This document shows positions 45,778-55,142 of a DNA stretch of 64,000 nucleotides, piece by piece. Where the stretch lies: positions 806,001 to 870,000 of the forward strand of contig NZ_CP090371.1 in assembly GCF_021431925.1 (NCBI RefSeq), read 5' to 3'. Source of the stretch: Halobaculum sp. CBA1158 (GTDB taxonomy: Archaea > Halobacteriota > Halobacteria > Halobacteriales > Haloferacaceae). The notes below the pieces were generated by a model, which worked only from the letters and a program-made list of their open reading frames with translations, did no database searches and had not been told where the DNA came from. Both the position numbers and the translations under genes were made by a program. Within the stretch, counting starts at the first letter, position 1; the number at the start of each line of letters is the position of its first letter.

Positions 45778-47300
45778 GCGAACGGAGGCCCGGCGGCGAC
45801 GGCGACGCGGACGGGAGCGACGCCGGCGGGAGCGACGCGAGCGACTCCGACTCGACGACCCACCGGGTCCGCGTCCGTGGAATCTACGCCACGGCCCTCA
45901 CTCGGTCGCTGCTCTCGGCCGGCCACGAGGTGGTGCAGGCGAGCCCGCCGATCCGGCGGCGCTTCGACGCCGACCTCCCCGCCGCCGACCACGACGCGAG
46001 CGTCGAGACGACCGACGACCGCCAGGGCGTCGGCGTCGCCGGCGACCCCGCGGCCGTCGCGGACCTCCGGGACCACCTGCTCGGCGTGGGAGTCGACGCG
46101 CTCGCCTGGGACGACCCCGCGCCGCTCGGGACCGTGTTCGACGGCGTCGTGACCGAGACGCTCGGCGGCGGCGCGGTCGTCGACCTCGGCGAGGTCGGCG
46201 ACGACGCCCCCGAGGGGTACCTCCCGTTCGGCAACGCCGACGACCACGTCGCCAAGGGCGACGCCGTCCGCGTGCAGGTGCTCGAGGCGGCCGCGCCGTG
46301 GGCGGACGACCGCGCCGTGCTCGACACGCGGATCCGGGCGATGGCCGGCCTCGCGACGCTCGTCCCCGGCCGGGAGGGCGTCCGCGTGAGCGGAGCGGAC
46401 GACGCCGACGCCCGCGAACTCGCCGGGATGACCGACCTCCTCGCGGCGGACGTGCCCGACGGCTGGGGGATCGAGTGGAGCCGCGACGCCCGCGACGCGA
46501 GCATGGACGCCCTTGGCGACGCGCTGGCGCGGGCGAGCGACCGCGCTCGAACGCTCGAGTCGGCGCTGGAGGAGCCGCGGGGCGAGCCGGGACCCCTCGC
46601 GTCGCCGACGGCGGGCGCGTGGGTGTGGTTCGGCCGCAGTTGTCGATTCGCCCTGGACGAGACGCGCCGCGAGGTGACGACGACGATGCCCGGCCACCAC
46701 CGGACGAAGGCGGCCTCGCGGTCGGCGTCCGCGGGCGTCGACCTCGCGGAAGCGCTGGTCGCGTCGGACGAGTTCTCCCGCGACTCCGGCGCAGACACGG
46801 ACTTCCCGTTCGGCGTCGTCGCCGACCAGTTCGGCCCCCGCGAGGGCGACCGGATCGCCATCGGCCACGGAAAGCCCGACGGGAGACTCATCGTGCTCGG
46901 CCGCGGGGACGTGACCGACCTCGACCCCGCCGACGGCTCGCTCACGCTCGAACGACGGATGAGCGCCGGCGGGAGCTACGACGCCCTCGACGCCCGACGC
47001 GAGGCCGGCGACGTGGCGACGACGACGTTCCGCGAGGGTCGGTGGTGGTACCCGACCGTCTACCGCGACGAGGACGGCGACAGGAAGGGGACGTACGTGA
47101 ACGTCTGCACGCCCGTCGAGGCGTTCCCCGACTCGGTCCGCTACGTCGACCTCCACGTCGACGTGGTCAAACACGGCGACGGTCGCGTCGAGCGCGTCGA
47201 CGACGACGAACTCGACGAGGCCGTCGAACGCGGCGAGGTCACCGAGGAACTGGCCGAGAAGGCCCGGAGCGTCGCGAGCGCGCTGGAACGGGCGCTGTAA
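45774..47300 (+). CDS. FAU-1-like ribonuclease (RNase E/G N-terminal-like plus DUF402)
   Basis: The product is 508 aa. An acidic, low-complexity N-terminus of about 25 residues precedes an RNase E/G-like RNA-binding half (VRVRGIYATALTRSLLSAGHEVVQASPPIRRRF; GTVFDGVVTETLGGGAVVDLGE; EGYLPFGNADDHVAKGDAVRVQV, an S1-like strand set). The C-terminal half is a DUF402 domain ending with YVNVCTPVEAFPDSVRYVDLHVDVVKHGDGRVERVDDDELDEAVERGEV. FAU-1 of Pyrococcus binds AU-rich RNA and processes rRNA precursors. The sequence fits that architecture; activity is inferred from the family. Confidence 0.88.
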   Translation: MSERRPGGDGDADGSDAGGSDASDSDSTTHRVRVRGIYATALTRSLLSAGHEVVQASPPIRRRFDADLPAADHDASVETTDDRQGVGVAGDPAAVADLRDHLLGVGVDALAWDDPAPLGTVFDGVVTETLGGGAVVDLGEVGDDAPEGYLPFGNADDHVAKGDAVRVQVLEAAAPWADDRAVLDTRIRAMAGLATLVPGREGVRVSGADDADARELAGMTDLLAADVPDGWGIEWSRDARDASMDALGDALARASDRARTLESALEEPRGEPGPLASPTAGAWVWFGRSCRFALDETRREVTTTMPGHHRTKAASRSASAGVDLAEALVASDEFSRDSGADTDFPFGVVADQFGPREGDRIAIGHGKPDGRLIVLGRGDVTDLDPADGSLTLERRMSAGGSYDALDARREAGDVATTTFREGRWWYPTVYRDEDGDRKGTYVNVCTPVEAFPDSVRYVDLHVDVVKHGDGRVERVDDDELDEAVERGEVTEELAEKARSVASALERAL

Positions 47301-47351
47301 CGGGACCGGACTCGCTTGCGGACCGGCTTCCGCTCGTCGCCCGGTCTCCCC

Positions 47352-47672
47352 TCAGAAGTGGTCCGACGACTCCGTCGAGTACTGTAGGTCGCCGCCGCGG
47401 CCGCCCTCGACGGTGCTGGAGCCCATCTCGCCGGTGTCGGGCACCTTCACGTGCACCTCCTCGACCTCGTCGAAGTCCATGATAAGGTCGCGTTTGATGT
47501 TCTGTGCGGTGATGTCGGAGATGCCACAGCCCGAGCAGGTGCCGCCGAGCTCGACGACGACGACGCCCTCATCGGGGTCGGCCTCGCGCACGACGCTGGT
47601 CCCGCCGTGCATCTGGATGATCGGCATCTGTCCGACCATCCACGTCTCGACGCGCTCCGCGAGGTCGCTCAT
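47352..47672 (-). CDS. NifU C-terminal-domain Fe-S scaffold protein
   Basis: The product is 106 aa. The core [50 protein letters not shown] carries the C46-x2-C49 pair that binds a labile [4Fe-4S] or [2Fe-2S] cluster for transfer. The C-terminal stretch is acidic and disordered. It works in iron-sulfur cluster assembly together with Suf proteins. The start at 47672 gives [15 protein letters not shown], the usual haloarchaeal N-terminus. It is convergent with the FAU-1-like gene. Confidence 0.88.
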   Translation of the reverse strand: MSDLAERVETWMVGQMPIIQMHGGTSVVREADPDEGVVVVELGGTCSGCGISDITAQNIKRDLIMDFDEVEEVHVKVPDTGEMGSSTVEGGRGGDLQYSTESSDHF

Positions 47673-47853
47673 TACTCCGAGTTGGTACCCGGAGGGTTGA
47701 AAGGTTGCGGTTCCGCGAGCACGCGGGCCGCCGGAAGAAACTTCCTCACGGTCGTTGCGGACGGATACGCGTCGTCCGCCGGCGACGACGGTGGCGGTCG
47801 GCCATCGCCGTCGCCTCCCCCGCGGTGGCCCGGCGGCGTCACCCCTCACGGCG

Positions 47854-49458
47854 TCACCCCTCACAATCCTCGGAGCCACCGGAGCGCCGTCGCGCGCGGC
47901 CGAGCGCGAGGGCCCCGCTGGCGAGGAGGCCGCCGACCGCGCCGGCGACGCCGAACCCCGGGCCGGCCGCGTGCGACTTGGTCTCGCCGTCGCCGGTTCC
48001 GTCCTCTCCGTCGTCGTCGCCCGCGCGGTCGGCCGTCGCGCCCCCGGAGCCGTCGGTTCCGGTCGACGGCGATCCGGCGGTCGAACTCTCGGCCGTCGGC
48101 GAGTCGGTCGAACCGTCGCCGGCGTCGTCGCCCTCGGCGTCCGCGCGCAGGCGATCCCGGCTCCCGCCGACGCCGGCGGCGTCGGGGAACGTCCAGACGC
48201 CGGCCGGCGCGCCGCCGTCGGTTCCCATCGACGACGCGAGGAAGAACGACCCGCGCTCGCCCGCGACGGCCGTCCAGAAGCGCGCCGCCTCGGGGTCGGC
48301 CCACCACGTCTCCTCGACGGGGTCGGCCGGGTCGGAGATGTCGTGGCGCTTCACGCCGCCCTGATACCACGAGGTGTACAGCGTCCCGTCGGCGATGTCG
48401 AGGTTGTGGGCGGTCGTCCAGACGCCGTCGAAGGTCGGGTCCGGCGTCGCCGGCGGGGCGACGGTCGACAGCAACGACGGCTCGGCGGGGTCGGACACGT
48501 CGTAGAGGTCGACGCCGCTGGGGCCGCCGATGCGGCCGCCGTCGCGCTCGACGGCCCAGCTCTCGCGGCCGACAGCGAGGGTGTCGCCGCCGGGCGCGAG
48601 CACGGCGACGTGGTGGTTGCCGGGGGGCACGAAGCTCTCCCGGGGCGGCGGATCGCGAAGCGCCGCCGGGTCGCCGGGGTCGACGCGACCGATGAGGACG
48701 GGGGCTGACGGGTCGCTCACGTCGAGGAGGGCCGTGCCGGCGTCCCAGTAGGCCACCGCCGCGACGCCGTCTCGGACGGTCACGTCGTGGACGGTCCGTA
48801 GGCCGGCGTCCACGTCGGCCCAGGCCTCGTCGGCGTCGAACAGCGACCATCGGCCGACCTCGGCCGGGGACTCGGCGTCGACGACGACCACCGGCTCGCC
48901 CCGCTGGCCGTTGCCGGTCAGATAGCAATAGCGCCCGTCGATCGTGCAGTTGTGGATGGGGAACGTCGTCTCGTGGAACCCCACCTCCTCGGGGTCGGCC
49001 GGGTCGGACACGTCGACGACGAGCAGGCCCCGTGCGAGGCCGCCACGGCGTTCGGCCGGGCCGACGACCGCGAGGCGGTCGCCCGAGACCGACACGTCGT
49101 GGACGAGGCCGAACGGGTCGCCCGCCCGGTCGGCCAGCGGTTCGCGACGCTCGGCCAGCACGGTCGGGTCCGACGGGTCCGAGCAGTCGACGGTCGCGTA
49201 GCCGTCACCGAGCGCGAGATACGCCGTGCGGCCGTCGGTCGAGACGACCGCCTCGCGGGTGCCCGCGAGGTCGAGTCGCCCGAGGGGCGCGTACGGGTCC
49301 GACGAGGCCGGCGGAGCGTCGTCGCCGACGGAGAACGCGTCGTCGCCCGCGGGGGAGCCGTCGCCGTCGTCGCCGGCGGCCCTGCCGACGACGGTGCCGA
49401 CGCCCAGGCTCGCCGCGAGGGCGGAACCGCCGGATCGGAGGAGGCATCGGCGTCGCAT
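47854..49458 (-). CDS. Tat-exported LVIVD-repeat protein with PGF-CTERM-like anchor
   Basis: The product is 534 aa. The N-terminus has a twin-arginine-like signal ([19 protein letters not shown]). The body consists of seven-bladed-type LVIVD repeats: [68 protein letters not shown] and [16 protein letters not shown] Thr/Ser/Gly/Asp-rich stretch follows, and the protein ends [29 protein letters not shown], an archaeosortase A (PGF-CTERM) sorting signal. It should be exported folded and attached to the surface. The substrate or partner is unknown. Confidence 0.85.
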   Translation of the reverse strand: MRRRCLLRSGGSALAASLGVGTVVGRAAGDDGDGSPAGDDAFSVGDDAPPASSDPYAPLGRLDLAGTREAVVSTDGRTAYLALGDGYATVDCSDPSDPTVLAERREPLADRAGDPFGLVHDVSVSGDRLAVVGPAERRGGLARGLLVVDVSDPADPEEVGFHETTFPIHNCTIDGRYCYLTGNGQRGEPVVVVDAESPAEVGRWSLFDADEAWADVDAGLRTVHDVTVRDGVAAVAYWDAGTALLDVSDPSAPVLIGRVDPGDPAALRDPPPRESFVPPGNHHVAVLAPGGDTLAVGRESWAVERDGGRIGGPSGVDLYDVSDPAEPSLLSTVAPPATPDPTFDGVWTTAHNLDIADGTLYTSWYQGGVKRHDISDPADPVEETWWADPEAARFWTAVAGERGSFFLASSMGTDGGAPAGVWTFPDAAGVGGSRDRLRADAEGDDAGDGSTDSPTAESSTAGSPSTGTDGSGGATADRAGDDDGEDGTGDGETKSHAAGPGFGVAGAVGGLLASGALALGRARRRSGGSEDCEG

Positions 49459-49515
49459 GGGGCCGTGTGTACCGGGCCGTGGGCCCGGATGGTAAAAGCG
49501 CTAGCGCCGACCGAC

Positions 49516-49598
49516 GGTCACGCCGTGGAACTGCGACGGAGGGTCACGCCGTGGAACTGCGACGGAGGGTCACGCCGTGAAACTGCGACGAGGACTCA
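49516..49598. repeat. Three 26-bp tandem repeats
   Basis: The unit, beginning GGTCACGCCGTG, starts at 49516, 49542 and 49568, and a decayed fourth copy at about 49594 overlaps the stop of the ROK gene. The copies are nearly identical, so the array arose recently. There are no spacers, so it is not a CRISPR array. Confidence 0.85.
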
Positions 49599-50558
49599 CG
49601 CCGTGCGCTCGCCGGTGCCGTCGGTGATCGCCGACGCGAGCGCGCCCTTGACGACCACGTCGTCGCCCATGTCGGTGAGGCGCACGTCGGGGACGTTGAC
49701 GAAGGTGGTGTCCTCCAGGCGCTCGCGGACGGGATCGAGGACGATTTCGGGGTTGTTGAGCGCGACAGCGCCGCCGACGCGGACGACCAGCGGCGCGTAG
49801 GCGTTCGCGAGGTTGGTGAAGCCGACGACGTTCCAGTCGGCCACGCGCTCGACGACGCGGTCGGCCAGCGGGTCGTCGCCGTGAGCGTCGAACACGTCGA
49901 CCGCCGAGAAGTCCGGCGAGTCGAGCGCCAACTCCGTCGGGAGGCCGTCCGTCGTCTCGGCGAGGTAGCGCGCGTACTCGGGGATGTTGTTGCCGGAGCA
50001 GTACGCCTCCCAGTGGCCGTCGCGGCCGCACCCGCACGTCATCGCGCCGTCGGGGTCGACGACCATGTGGCCGACCTCGCCGGCGTTACCGTCCCAGCCC
50101 GAGAGGACGTGGCCGTCGACGCACACGCCAGCGCCAAGCCCGGAGGAGATGGTGACGTACACCATGTCGTCGGGGTTGCGGTCGCTGTGGAACCGCTCGC
50201 CGATGACGCCCGCGATGGTGTCGTTGTGGAGGAAGACGCGGTCCGTGTCGAGCAGTTCAGAGAGCGGTCCCACGAGTGGAACGCGGCCGACGTCGGGGAT
50301 GTTCGCCGGACCGTCGATGACGCCCTCGGCCAGGTCGAGCGGGCCGATAGAGCCGATCCCCGCCGCCGCCACGTCGGTGGGATCGACGCCGGCGGCCGAG
50401 CACGCCTCGCGGACGACCCGCAGAACCGCCTCGGTGATCGCGATGCCGGAGCCGCGGGGGGTGGGCGTCTCCGCCCGCGAGCGGATCTCCGCACGGTCGT
50501 CGCCGACGACGGCGCGGAGGTTCGTGGCCCCCAGGTCCACGCCCACGTAGTGAGCCAT
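49596..50558 (-). CDS. ROK-family glucokinase
   Basis: The product is 320 aa. It starts MAHYVGVDLGATNLRAVVGD (phosphate loop, DxGxTxxR-like). Glucose-binding blocks include FLHNDTIAGVIGERF, ISSGLGAGVCVDGHVLSGWDGNAGEVGHMVVDPDG and the zinc-binding motif CGCGRDGHWEAYCSGN, where the third zinc-ligand cysteine of the consensus CxCGxxGCxE is a histidine. AYAPLVVRVGGAVALNNPEIV is near the end. It phosphorylates glucose or a related hexose with ATP. The 3' end carries 26-bp tandem repeats that may modulate its end. Confidence 0.88.
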   Translation of the reverse strand: MAHYVGVDLGATNLRAVVGDDRAEIRSRAETPTPRGSGIAITEAVLRVVREACSAAGVDPTDVAAAGIGSIGPLDLAEGVIDGPANIPDVGRVPLVGPLSELLDTDRVFLHNDTIAGVIGERFHSDRNPDDMVYVTISSGLGAGVCVDGHVLSGWDGNAGEVGHMVVDPDGAMTCGCGRDGHWEAYCSGNNIPEYARYLAETTDGLPTELALDSPDFSAVDVFDAHGDDPLADRVVERVADWNVVGFTNLANAYAPLVVRVGGAVALNNPEIVLDPVRERLEDTTFVNVPDVRLTDMGDDVVVKGALASAITDGTGERTA

Positions 50559-50655
50559 CGGATCAGCGTTCGCGCGGCCGCACTTACGGATACCGTTTTC
50601 TCACACGGAACCGAGTACCACCTCGACGACGCCTCGTCGTCGGATCCACCGACGG

Positions 50656-51099
50656 CTACGCCTCGCGGACGAACGTCACCGGGCACGGCGCGGACAGCAG
50701 GATCTGCTGGGCGGTCGACCCGAACACCGCCTTACCGGTGGGCGAGCGCTTCCGCCCCCCGACGTACACCCTGTCCGCCCCGACGCGCTCGGCGAGTCGG
50801 GCGATCTCCGCTCCGGGGTCGCCGACGACGCCCGCGATCTCGTAGTCGACGCCGGCGGCCTCCAGCGCCGTCGCCGTCCGACGGACGCCCTCCAGCCGGC
50901 GGGCCACGTCCGTCGGCGTCCCGTCGACGCCCTCCAGGCGCTCGAGCGCGCTGTCCACGTCCGACTGCGTCTCGAAGGCGTGTGCCACCACGACGCGCGC
51001 GCCCGTCGCCGTCGCCACCTCGATCGCCTCCTCGGTCAGCCGGTCGAGGCGCTCGCCGTCGTCGCGCTTCACCGTCACCAGAATCGTCTCGATGCTCAC
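50656..51099 (-). CDS. Universal stress protein (UspA family)
   Basis: The product is 147 aa from a GTG start. It opens VSIETILVTVKRDDGERLDRLTEEAIEVATATGARVVVAHAFE, with GDPGAEIARLAERVGADRVYVGGRKRSPTGKAVFGSTAQQILLSAPCPVTFV at the C-terminus; the last block has the G-x2-G-x9-G-S/T ATP-binding pattern, so an ATP-binding type is likely. It is a single gene. Role in stress survival is inferred from the family. Confidence 0.87.
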   Translation of the reverse strand: MSIETILVTVKRDDGERLDRLTEEAIEVATATGARVVVAHAFETQSDVDSALERLEGVDGTPTDVARRLEGVRRTATALEAAGVDYEIAGVVGDPGAEIARLAERVGADRVYVGGRKRSPTGKAVFGSTAQQILLSAPCPVTFVREA

Positions 51100-51251
51100 A
51101 CCACGCGATACGCCACCCCGGGTCAAAAGGATGTCGTGGAGTTAACTCGAATTCGAATAAACAGTTGTCGCGCGGAGGCGCGCGTCGGTTCGGGTACGCC
51201 TCGATTCAGCGGACACGCTTCGACTCCGAGACCCGCCGGCGAGGCGGGTGC

Positions 51252-51635
51252 TCAGTAGTCGGGTGCGTCGTCCTCGACCTCGCGTTTCATCGATTCGCGG
51301 CGGGACTTCGCGTCGCGGCCGGTGGCGTCGAGGAGGAACTGGTTCTTCGCGTCGACGGCGTCGGCGGCGGCGTCGGCGTTGCCCTCGGCGATGACGTCCT
51401 CGGCGGGTCGCTCCTCGAAGTGGACGGCGAGCTTGTCCTTCTTGCCCGAGTAGGCGGCCGCGCCGGCCACGATCCGTTCGAACACCGGATTCTCGGGGTC
51501 CTCGACGACGTACAGTTCGTGACCGTCGAACTCCTCGGTGCCCGCGACGGGGCCGAACCGTTCTTCGATCTCGGCTTTCAGGTCGGGCATCCGGTCCTCG
51601 AGATGCTCGCCGCGACGCATCTTGTACTGTTTCAT
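51252..51635 (-). CDS. DUF5611-like haloarchaeal protein
   Basis: The product is 127 aa. It begins MKQYKMRRGEHLEDRMPDLKAEIEERFGPVAGTEEFDGHELYVVEDPENPVFERIVAGAAAYSGKKDKLAVHFEERPAEDVIAEGNADAAADAVDAKNQFLLDATG, matching the DUF5611 pattern as I recall it. It is soluble with a charged C-terminus. The frame is open upstream to 51767 but the ATG at 51635 gives the family start. The function is unknown. Confidence 0.75.
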   Translation of the reverse strand: MKQYKMRRGEHLEDRMPDLKAEIEERFGPVAGTEEFDGHELYVVEDPENPVFERIVAGAAAYSGKKDKLAVHFEERPAEDVIAEGNADAAADAVDAKNQFLLDATGRDAKSRRESMKREVEDDAPDY

Positions 51636-51767
51636 GGCGGGGCGTTCGCCCGGGGCCGATAAACACGTTTCGTCAGACGACCGCTCCGGGAACGCCGAGC
51701 GTTTCACGACCGGCTCGAGGACGTGGCCCCACGGCCGCCTCGCCGGCGTACCCGTGTTTACCGCCAC

Positions 51768-53315
51768 TTACTGGAGTTCGCGCTCCTCGATGTACCCGCG
51801 CTTGCACTCGGGACAGATGTCGCCCGCCCGCATCGACGACGCGCCGACCGCCTCGCGGGTGCCGCAGTCGGGACAGACGTAGACGGTTTCGCGCTCGTCG
51901 ACGGTCGTGGTCAGGTCGACGCCCGGGGATCCCGCGCTGGCGTCCGTACCGGCGGCCTCGGAGGCGTCGCCCGCGCCCGCACCGCGCTCGTGTGAACCCC
52001 CCGTGCCGGCGGCACTCTCGGCCGAGTCACCCGCAGTCGAGTCCGGTCTCGCGGACGCCGCCGGGTCGCTCGCATCGCCGGAGGTGGCGTCGCTCCCCGA
52101 ACCCCCGCGGTCTTCGGGATCGGCCTCGATGAACTCCACGTCCCCGTCGTCCGGGATCTCGCCGTCCACCTGCGGGGTGAGGTTCCCGTCGACCGAGACG
52201 CCGGCGTCGCCGTCGCCGTCGTCGCCGACCGCCGCGTCAAACCCCTCGTCGTCGCCGCGCCGCTCGGGCCACCGACCGGGTCCGTCGCCGTCGACGAACT
52301 CGGCGTCGTCGCCGTCGCCGGCGACTCCGCCGGCCGGGTCGTCGCCCGCCTCGGCGTCGGACGCCACGTCGGTCCGCGCCTCGCTGGCGGCCGCGGACTC
52401 CGAGGCCGCGCTCGCGTCGCCGTCGATGAACTCCACGTCTTCGGACTCGCCCTCAGCGGGGCGGTGGGGGCCGTTCGCGTTCGCGTCGGCCGTCCCGCTC
52501 GCTCCGGTCGCCCCGCCCGCATCCGCGGCGTCGCCGTCGGGGTCGTCGGGCTCCTCGTCGGGCCACGCCGACGATCCCTCCGTGGTCGTTCCGGGTCGGT
52601 CGGCCTCGTCGCGGCGGTTCGCGTCGGCGTCGGGCCACTCCCCGTGGGCGCGTCCGTCGTCGCCGGCGTCCGGGGTCGCGTCCGTCGCTCCAGCGTCCGG
52701 GGTCGCGTCCGTCGCTCCAGCGTCCGGGGTCGCGTCCGTCGCTCCGTCGTCGCCTCCGCCCTCGGTCGCATCCCCGGTTCGGTCGTCCCCCGCGGTGTCG
52801 GTCTCGTCGTCGGTTGCCGGCCGCTCGACATCGCTATCCGGACCGTCGTCGATGATCTCGGCGTCCTCGGTCGCCCCCGTGTCGTCGACGCTCGGCTCGT
52901 CCGCCTCGACCGCCGGGTGATCGAAGTCGTCCTCGGCGGCGGCCTCGCCGGACTCGGCGTCGGTGATCGTCGGTGCGTCCGCGCTCGCCTCCGTCGCGTC
53001 GGGTGTATCCGTCACGTCGGGTCCACCTGTCGCGTCGGATCCACCGGTCGCGTCCGCGGTCGTCCCGCCGGTCGACCGAGCGGCACCCACACCCTCGACC
53101 GGTTCGTCGGCGACAGACTCCTCTCGAGCGCGTTCCGCCGGCGGCCGACTCATCGCGGTGACCTCCTTGTTCTCGGAGACCACGCGCGTCTCGCCGCACC
53201 GCCTGCACTCTTTCACCTCCCGGATGGAGACGATGACCTCGTCCCCTCGCTCCTCCCGGTCGCGTTCCGTCCTCGGCTCGGTGAAGTCGTGGCCGAGGAG
53301 ACACCTGAGACCCAT
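51768..53315 (-). CDS. DUF7093-like acidic protein with zinc ribbons at both ends
   Basis: The product is 515 aa. Residues 1-50 form an N-terminal zinc knuckle (MGLRCLLGHDF ... VKECRRCGETRVVSENKEV), and the C-terminus is a second ribbon (YVCPDCGTREAVGASSMRAGDICPECKRGYIEERELQ). Between them about 400 residues are low-complexity, with more than 40% Asp/Glu/Ala/Gly, and include three copies of TPDAGATDA. The TTTTATGG element 27 nt before the ATG makes it leaderless. It resembles a haloarchaeal family I recall as DUF7093. A long flexible acidic linker between two metal-binding ends suggests a scaffold, but no partner is known. Confidence 0.75.
   Translation of the reverse strand: MGLRCLLGHDFTEPRTERDREERGDEVIVSIREVKECRRCGETRVVSENKEVTAMSRPPAERAREESVADEPVEGVGAARSTGGTTADATGGSDATGGPDVTDTPDATEASADAPTITDAESGEAAAEDDFDHPAVEADEPSVDDTGATEDAEIIDDGPDSDVERPATDDETDTAGDDRTGDATEGGGDDGATDATPDAGATDATPDAGATDATPDAGDDGRAHGEWPDADANRRDEADRPGTTTEGSSAWPDEEPDDPDGDAADAGGATGASGTADANANGPHRPAEGESEDVEFIDGDASAASESAAASEARTDVASDAEAGDDPAGGVAGDGDDAEFVDGDGPGRWPERRGDDEGFDAAVGDDGDGDAGVSVDGNLTPQVDGEIPDDGDVEFIEADPEDRGGSGSDATSGDASDPAASARPDSTAGDSAESAAGTGGSHERGAGAGDASEAAGTDASAGSPGVDLTTTVDERETVYVCPDCGTREAVGASSMRAGDICPECKRGYIEERELQ
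52674..52745. repeat. 27-bp tandem repeats inside the DUF7093-like gene
   Basis: About 2.7 copies of a 27-bp unit (starting at 52674, 52701 and 52728) encode three TPDAGATDA-type nonapeptides. The unit length is a multiple of three, so copy number can change without breaking the frame. Confidence 0.85.
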
Positions 53316-53431
53316 TGCCCGTACGAACCGGCTTGGCCCATAAAAGCGTTCGCTCGCGTCCGACGCGCGGCACGCGCGCTCGCGCTGTCACCGCCGGTAC
53401 ACGTAAGCCGACGCCGAGCGATCAGCCCTCC

Positions 53432-53731
53432 ATGAGGGTGCCGCCCGATTACCGCGACAGGGACGACACCGAGGTTGCGGTGCTCGACGCGCTGGTCGGC
53501 CGGGCGGAGGACGGAATGACCGTGCTCGAACTCCGTTCGGGCGTCGACGCCACGATCGACGAGGTGGAGGCCGCGCTCGCGTCGCTGAAGGAGGCCGGTC
53601 TGATCGAGGTCGAGCAAACCGACGACCGCGTCCGGATCTACCCCGACGACCGCGTGGTCCCGAACCCGGGCGAGCAGATCGAGGAGGAGCCCGGGCTGTT
53701 CGAGGCCATCCGCGACCGCTTCGGACTGTGA
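53432..53731 (+). CDS. DUF6432-like winged-helix protein
   Basis: The product is 99 aa. The core [64 protein letters not shown] folds as a helix-turn-helix/winged-helix unit and resembles the haloarchaeal DUF6432 family. A TATA-like ACGTAAG about 27 nt before the ATG supports this start. It is probably a small DNA-binding regulator or an accessory; it diverges from the DUF7093-like gene, which may be a target. Confidence 0.72.
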   Translation: MRVPPDYRDRDDTEVAVLDALVGRAEDGMTVLELRSGVDATIDEVEAALASLKEAGLIEVEQTDDRVRIYPDDRVVPNPGEQIEEEPGLFEAIRDRFGL

Positions 53732-53846
53732 CTCCGTCGCCGATCCCGCCGGCTCGACCGCCGCATCGGAGCTGGTCGTCTCCGCGTCCGACTCGGTCCC
53801 CGCCACTTCCGCGTCCCTTTTTGGGCACGGGAGCCACGCATCGGGT

Positions 53847-54950
53847 ATGAGTCTCGTCGCCGACGTTCACGCCGACCACGGCGCGACCTTCGTCGAGCGC
53901 GGCGGCCGCGAGGTCGTCGCCGACTACGGCCGCCCGGACAGCGCCGCCCGCGCCGTCCGCAACGGCGTGGGCGTCATCGAGATGGGGTACGGCGTCGTCG
54001 TCGTCGAGGGCGACGACCGCGTCGAGTTCGTCGACAACGCCGTCTCTAACCGCGTGCCTGCCGCGGACGGCGAGGGATGTTACGCGCTCTTGCTCGACCC
54101 GCAGGGAGCGATCGAAACGGAGCTGTTCGTCTACAACGCCGGCGAGCGCCTCCTGTTGTTCGTCCCGCCGGACCGCGCGGAGCCGCTGGTCGACGACTGG
54201 GAGGGGAAGGTGTTCATCGACGACGTCGAACTGCGCGACGCCAGCGAGGAGTTCGGCGTCTTCGGCGTCCACGGGCCCACCTCGACCGAGAAGATCGCCT
54301 CGGTGCTCAACGACGCGGGCTCGCCAGAGCCCGAGTTGACGTTCGTCCGCGGGCGGATGGACGGCGTCGGCGTCACCGTGATCGCCGCCGACGGTCCGAC
54401 CGGCGAGGAGGGGTACGAGGTGGTCTGTGCCGCCGGAGAGGCTGAGGACATCTTCGACACGCTCCTCACTCGGGGGCTGAACTCCGCGCCGTTCGGCTAC
54501 GCGACGTGGGACACCCTCACGGCCGAGGCCGGGACGCCGCGGTTCGAGACGGAACTGCGCGGTCGCCTGCCGAACGTCGCCGGCGTCCGCTCGGCCGTCG
54601 ACTTCGAGAAGGGCTGTTTCGTCGGTCAGGAGGTCGTCTCGAAGGTCGAGAACCGCGGCCGGCCGAGCAAACGACTCGTCGGAGTCCGACCCGAAGCCGT
54701 TCCGGAGGCGGGCGCGGCGATCTTCGCCGGCGACGCATCCGTCGGCGAGGTGACTCGCGCCGTCGAGTCGCCGAGTCTCGGTGGCCCGATCGCGCTCGCG
54801 TACGTGGATTTCGACGCCAACGCGACCGACCTGACCGTCCGTGTCGACGGCGACGAGGTCGCCGCCGAGCGCGTCGACCTCCCGTTCGTCGAGGGGAGCG
54901 CGCGCTCCGGACGACTACCCACGTACCCGGAGGCCGCCGAACAGTCGTAA
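53847..54950 (+). CDS. YgfZ/GcvT-like folate-binding protein
   Basis: The product is 367 aa with the three-domain aminomethyltransferase fold. The motif KGCFVGQEVV (about residue 253) is the YgfZ/IBA57 hallmark, which separates it from true glycine-cleavage T protein. AGTPRFETELRGRLPNVAGVRSAVDF precedes it. Bacterial YgfZ helps repair or assemble iron-sulfur clusters with tetrahydrofolate; the archaeal role is probably similar. The start at 53847 gives MSLVADVHADHGATFVERGGREVVADYG. Confidence 0.85.
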   Translation: MSLVADVHADHGATFVERGGREVVADYGRPDSAARAVRNGVGVIEMGYGVVVVEGDDRVEFVDNAVSNRVPAADGEGCYALLLDPQGAIETELFVYNAGERLLLFVPPDRAEPLVDDWEGKVFIDDVELRDASEEFGVFGVHGPTSTEKIASVLNDAGSPEPELTFVRGRMDGVGVTVIAADGPTGEEGYEVVCAAGEAEDIFDTLLTRGLNSAPFGYATWDTLTAEAGTPRFETELRGRLPNVAGVRSAVDFEKGCFVGQEVVSKVENRGRPSKRLVGVRPEAVPEAGAAIFAGDASVGEVTRAVESPSLGGPIALAYVDFDANATDLTVRVDGDEVAAERVDLPFVEGSARSGRLPTYPEAAEQS

Positions 54951-55142
54951 CGCTGAGTGAACGACGGATGAGTACTGAGTGACGATCTCCGACTCCCCAC
55001 GGTCGTGCGAACGAGACTCCGGGCGCGAACGAGGGTCCGGATACTACGCTCGATCGACCTCTTTCGGGGTGGGACTGGAAGCAACGGCTGGGCGTCCGCG
55101 GTCGTCGTCCCGAGACCCACGACAGAATCGTGGACAGCGATC

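Noticed and set aside
52674-52745. Repeats considered as a CRISPR array
   Set aside because: They are direct tandem copies without spacers, inside a coding sequence and in frame.
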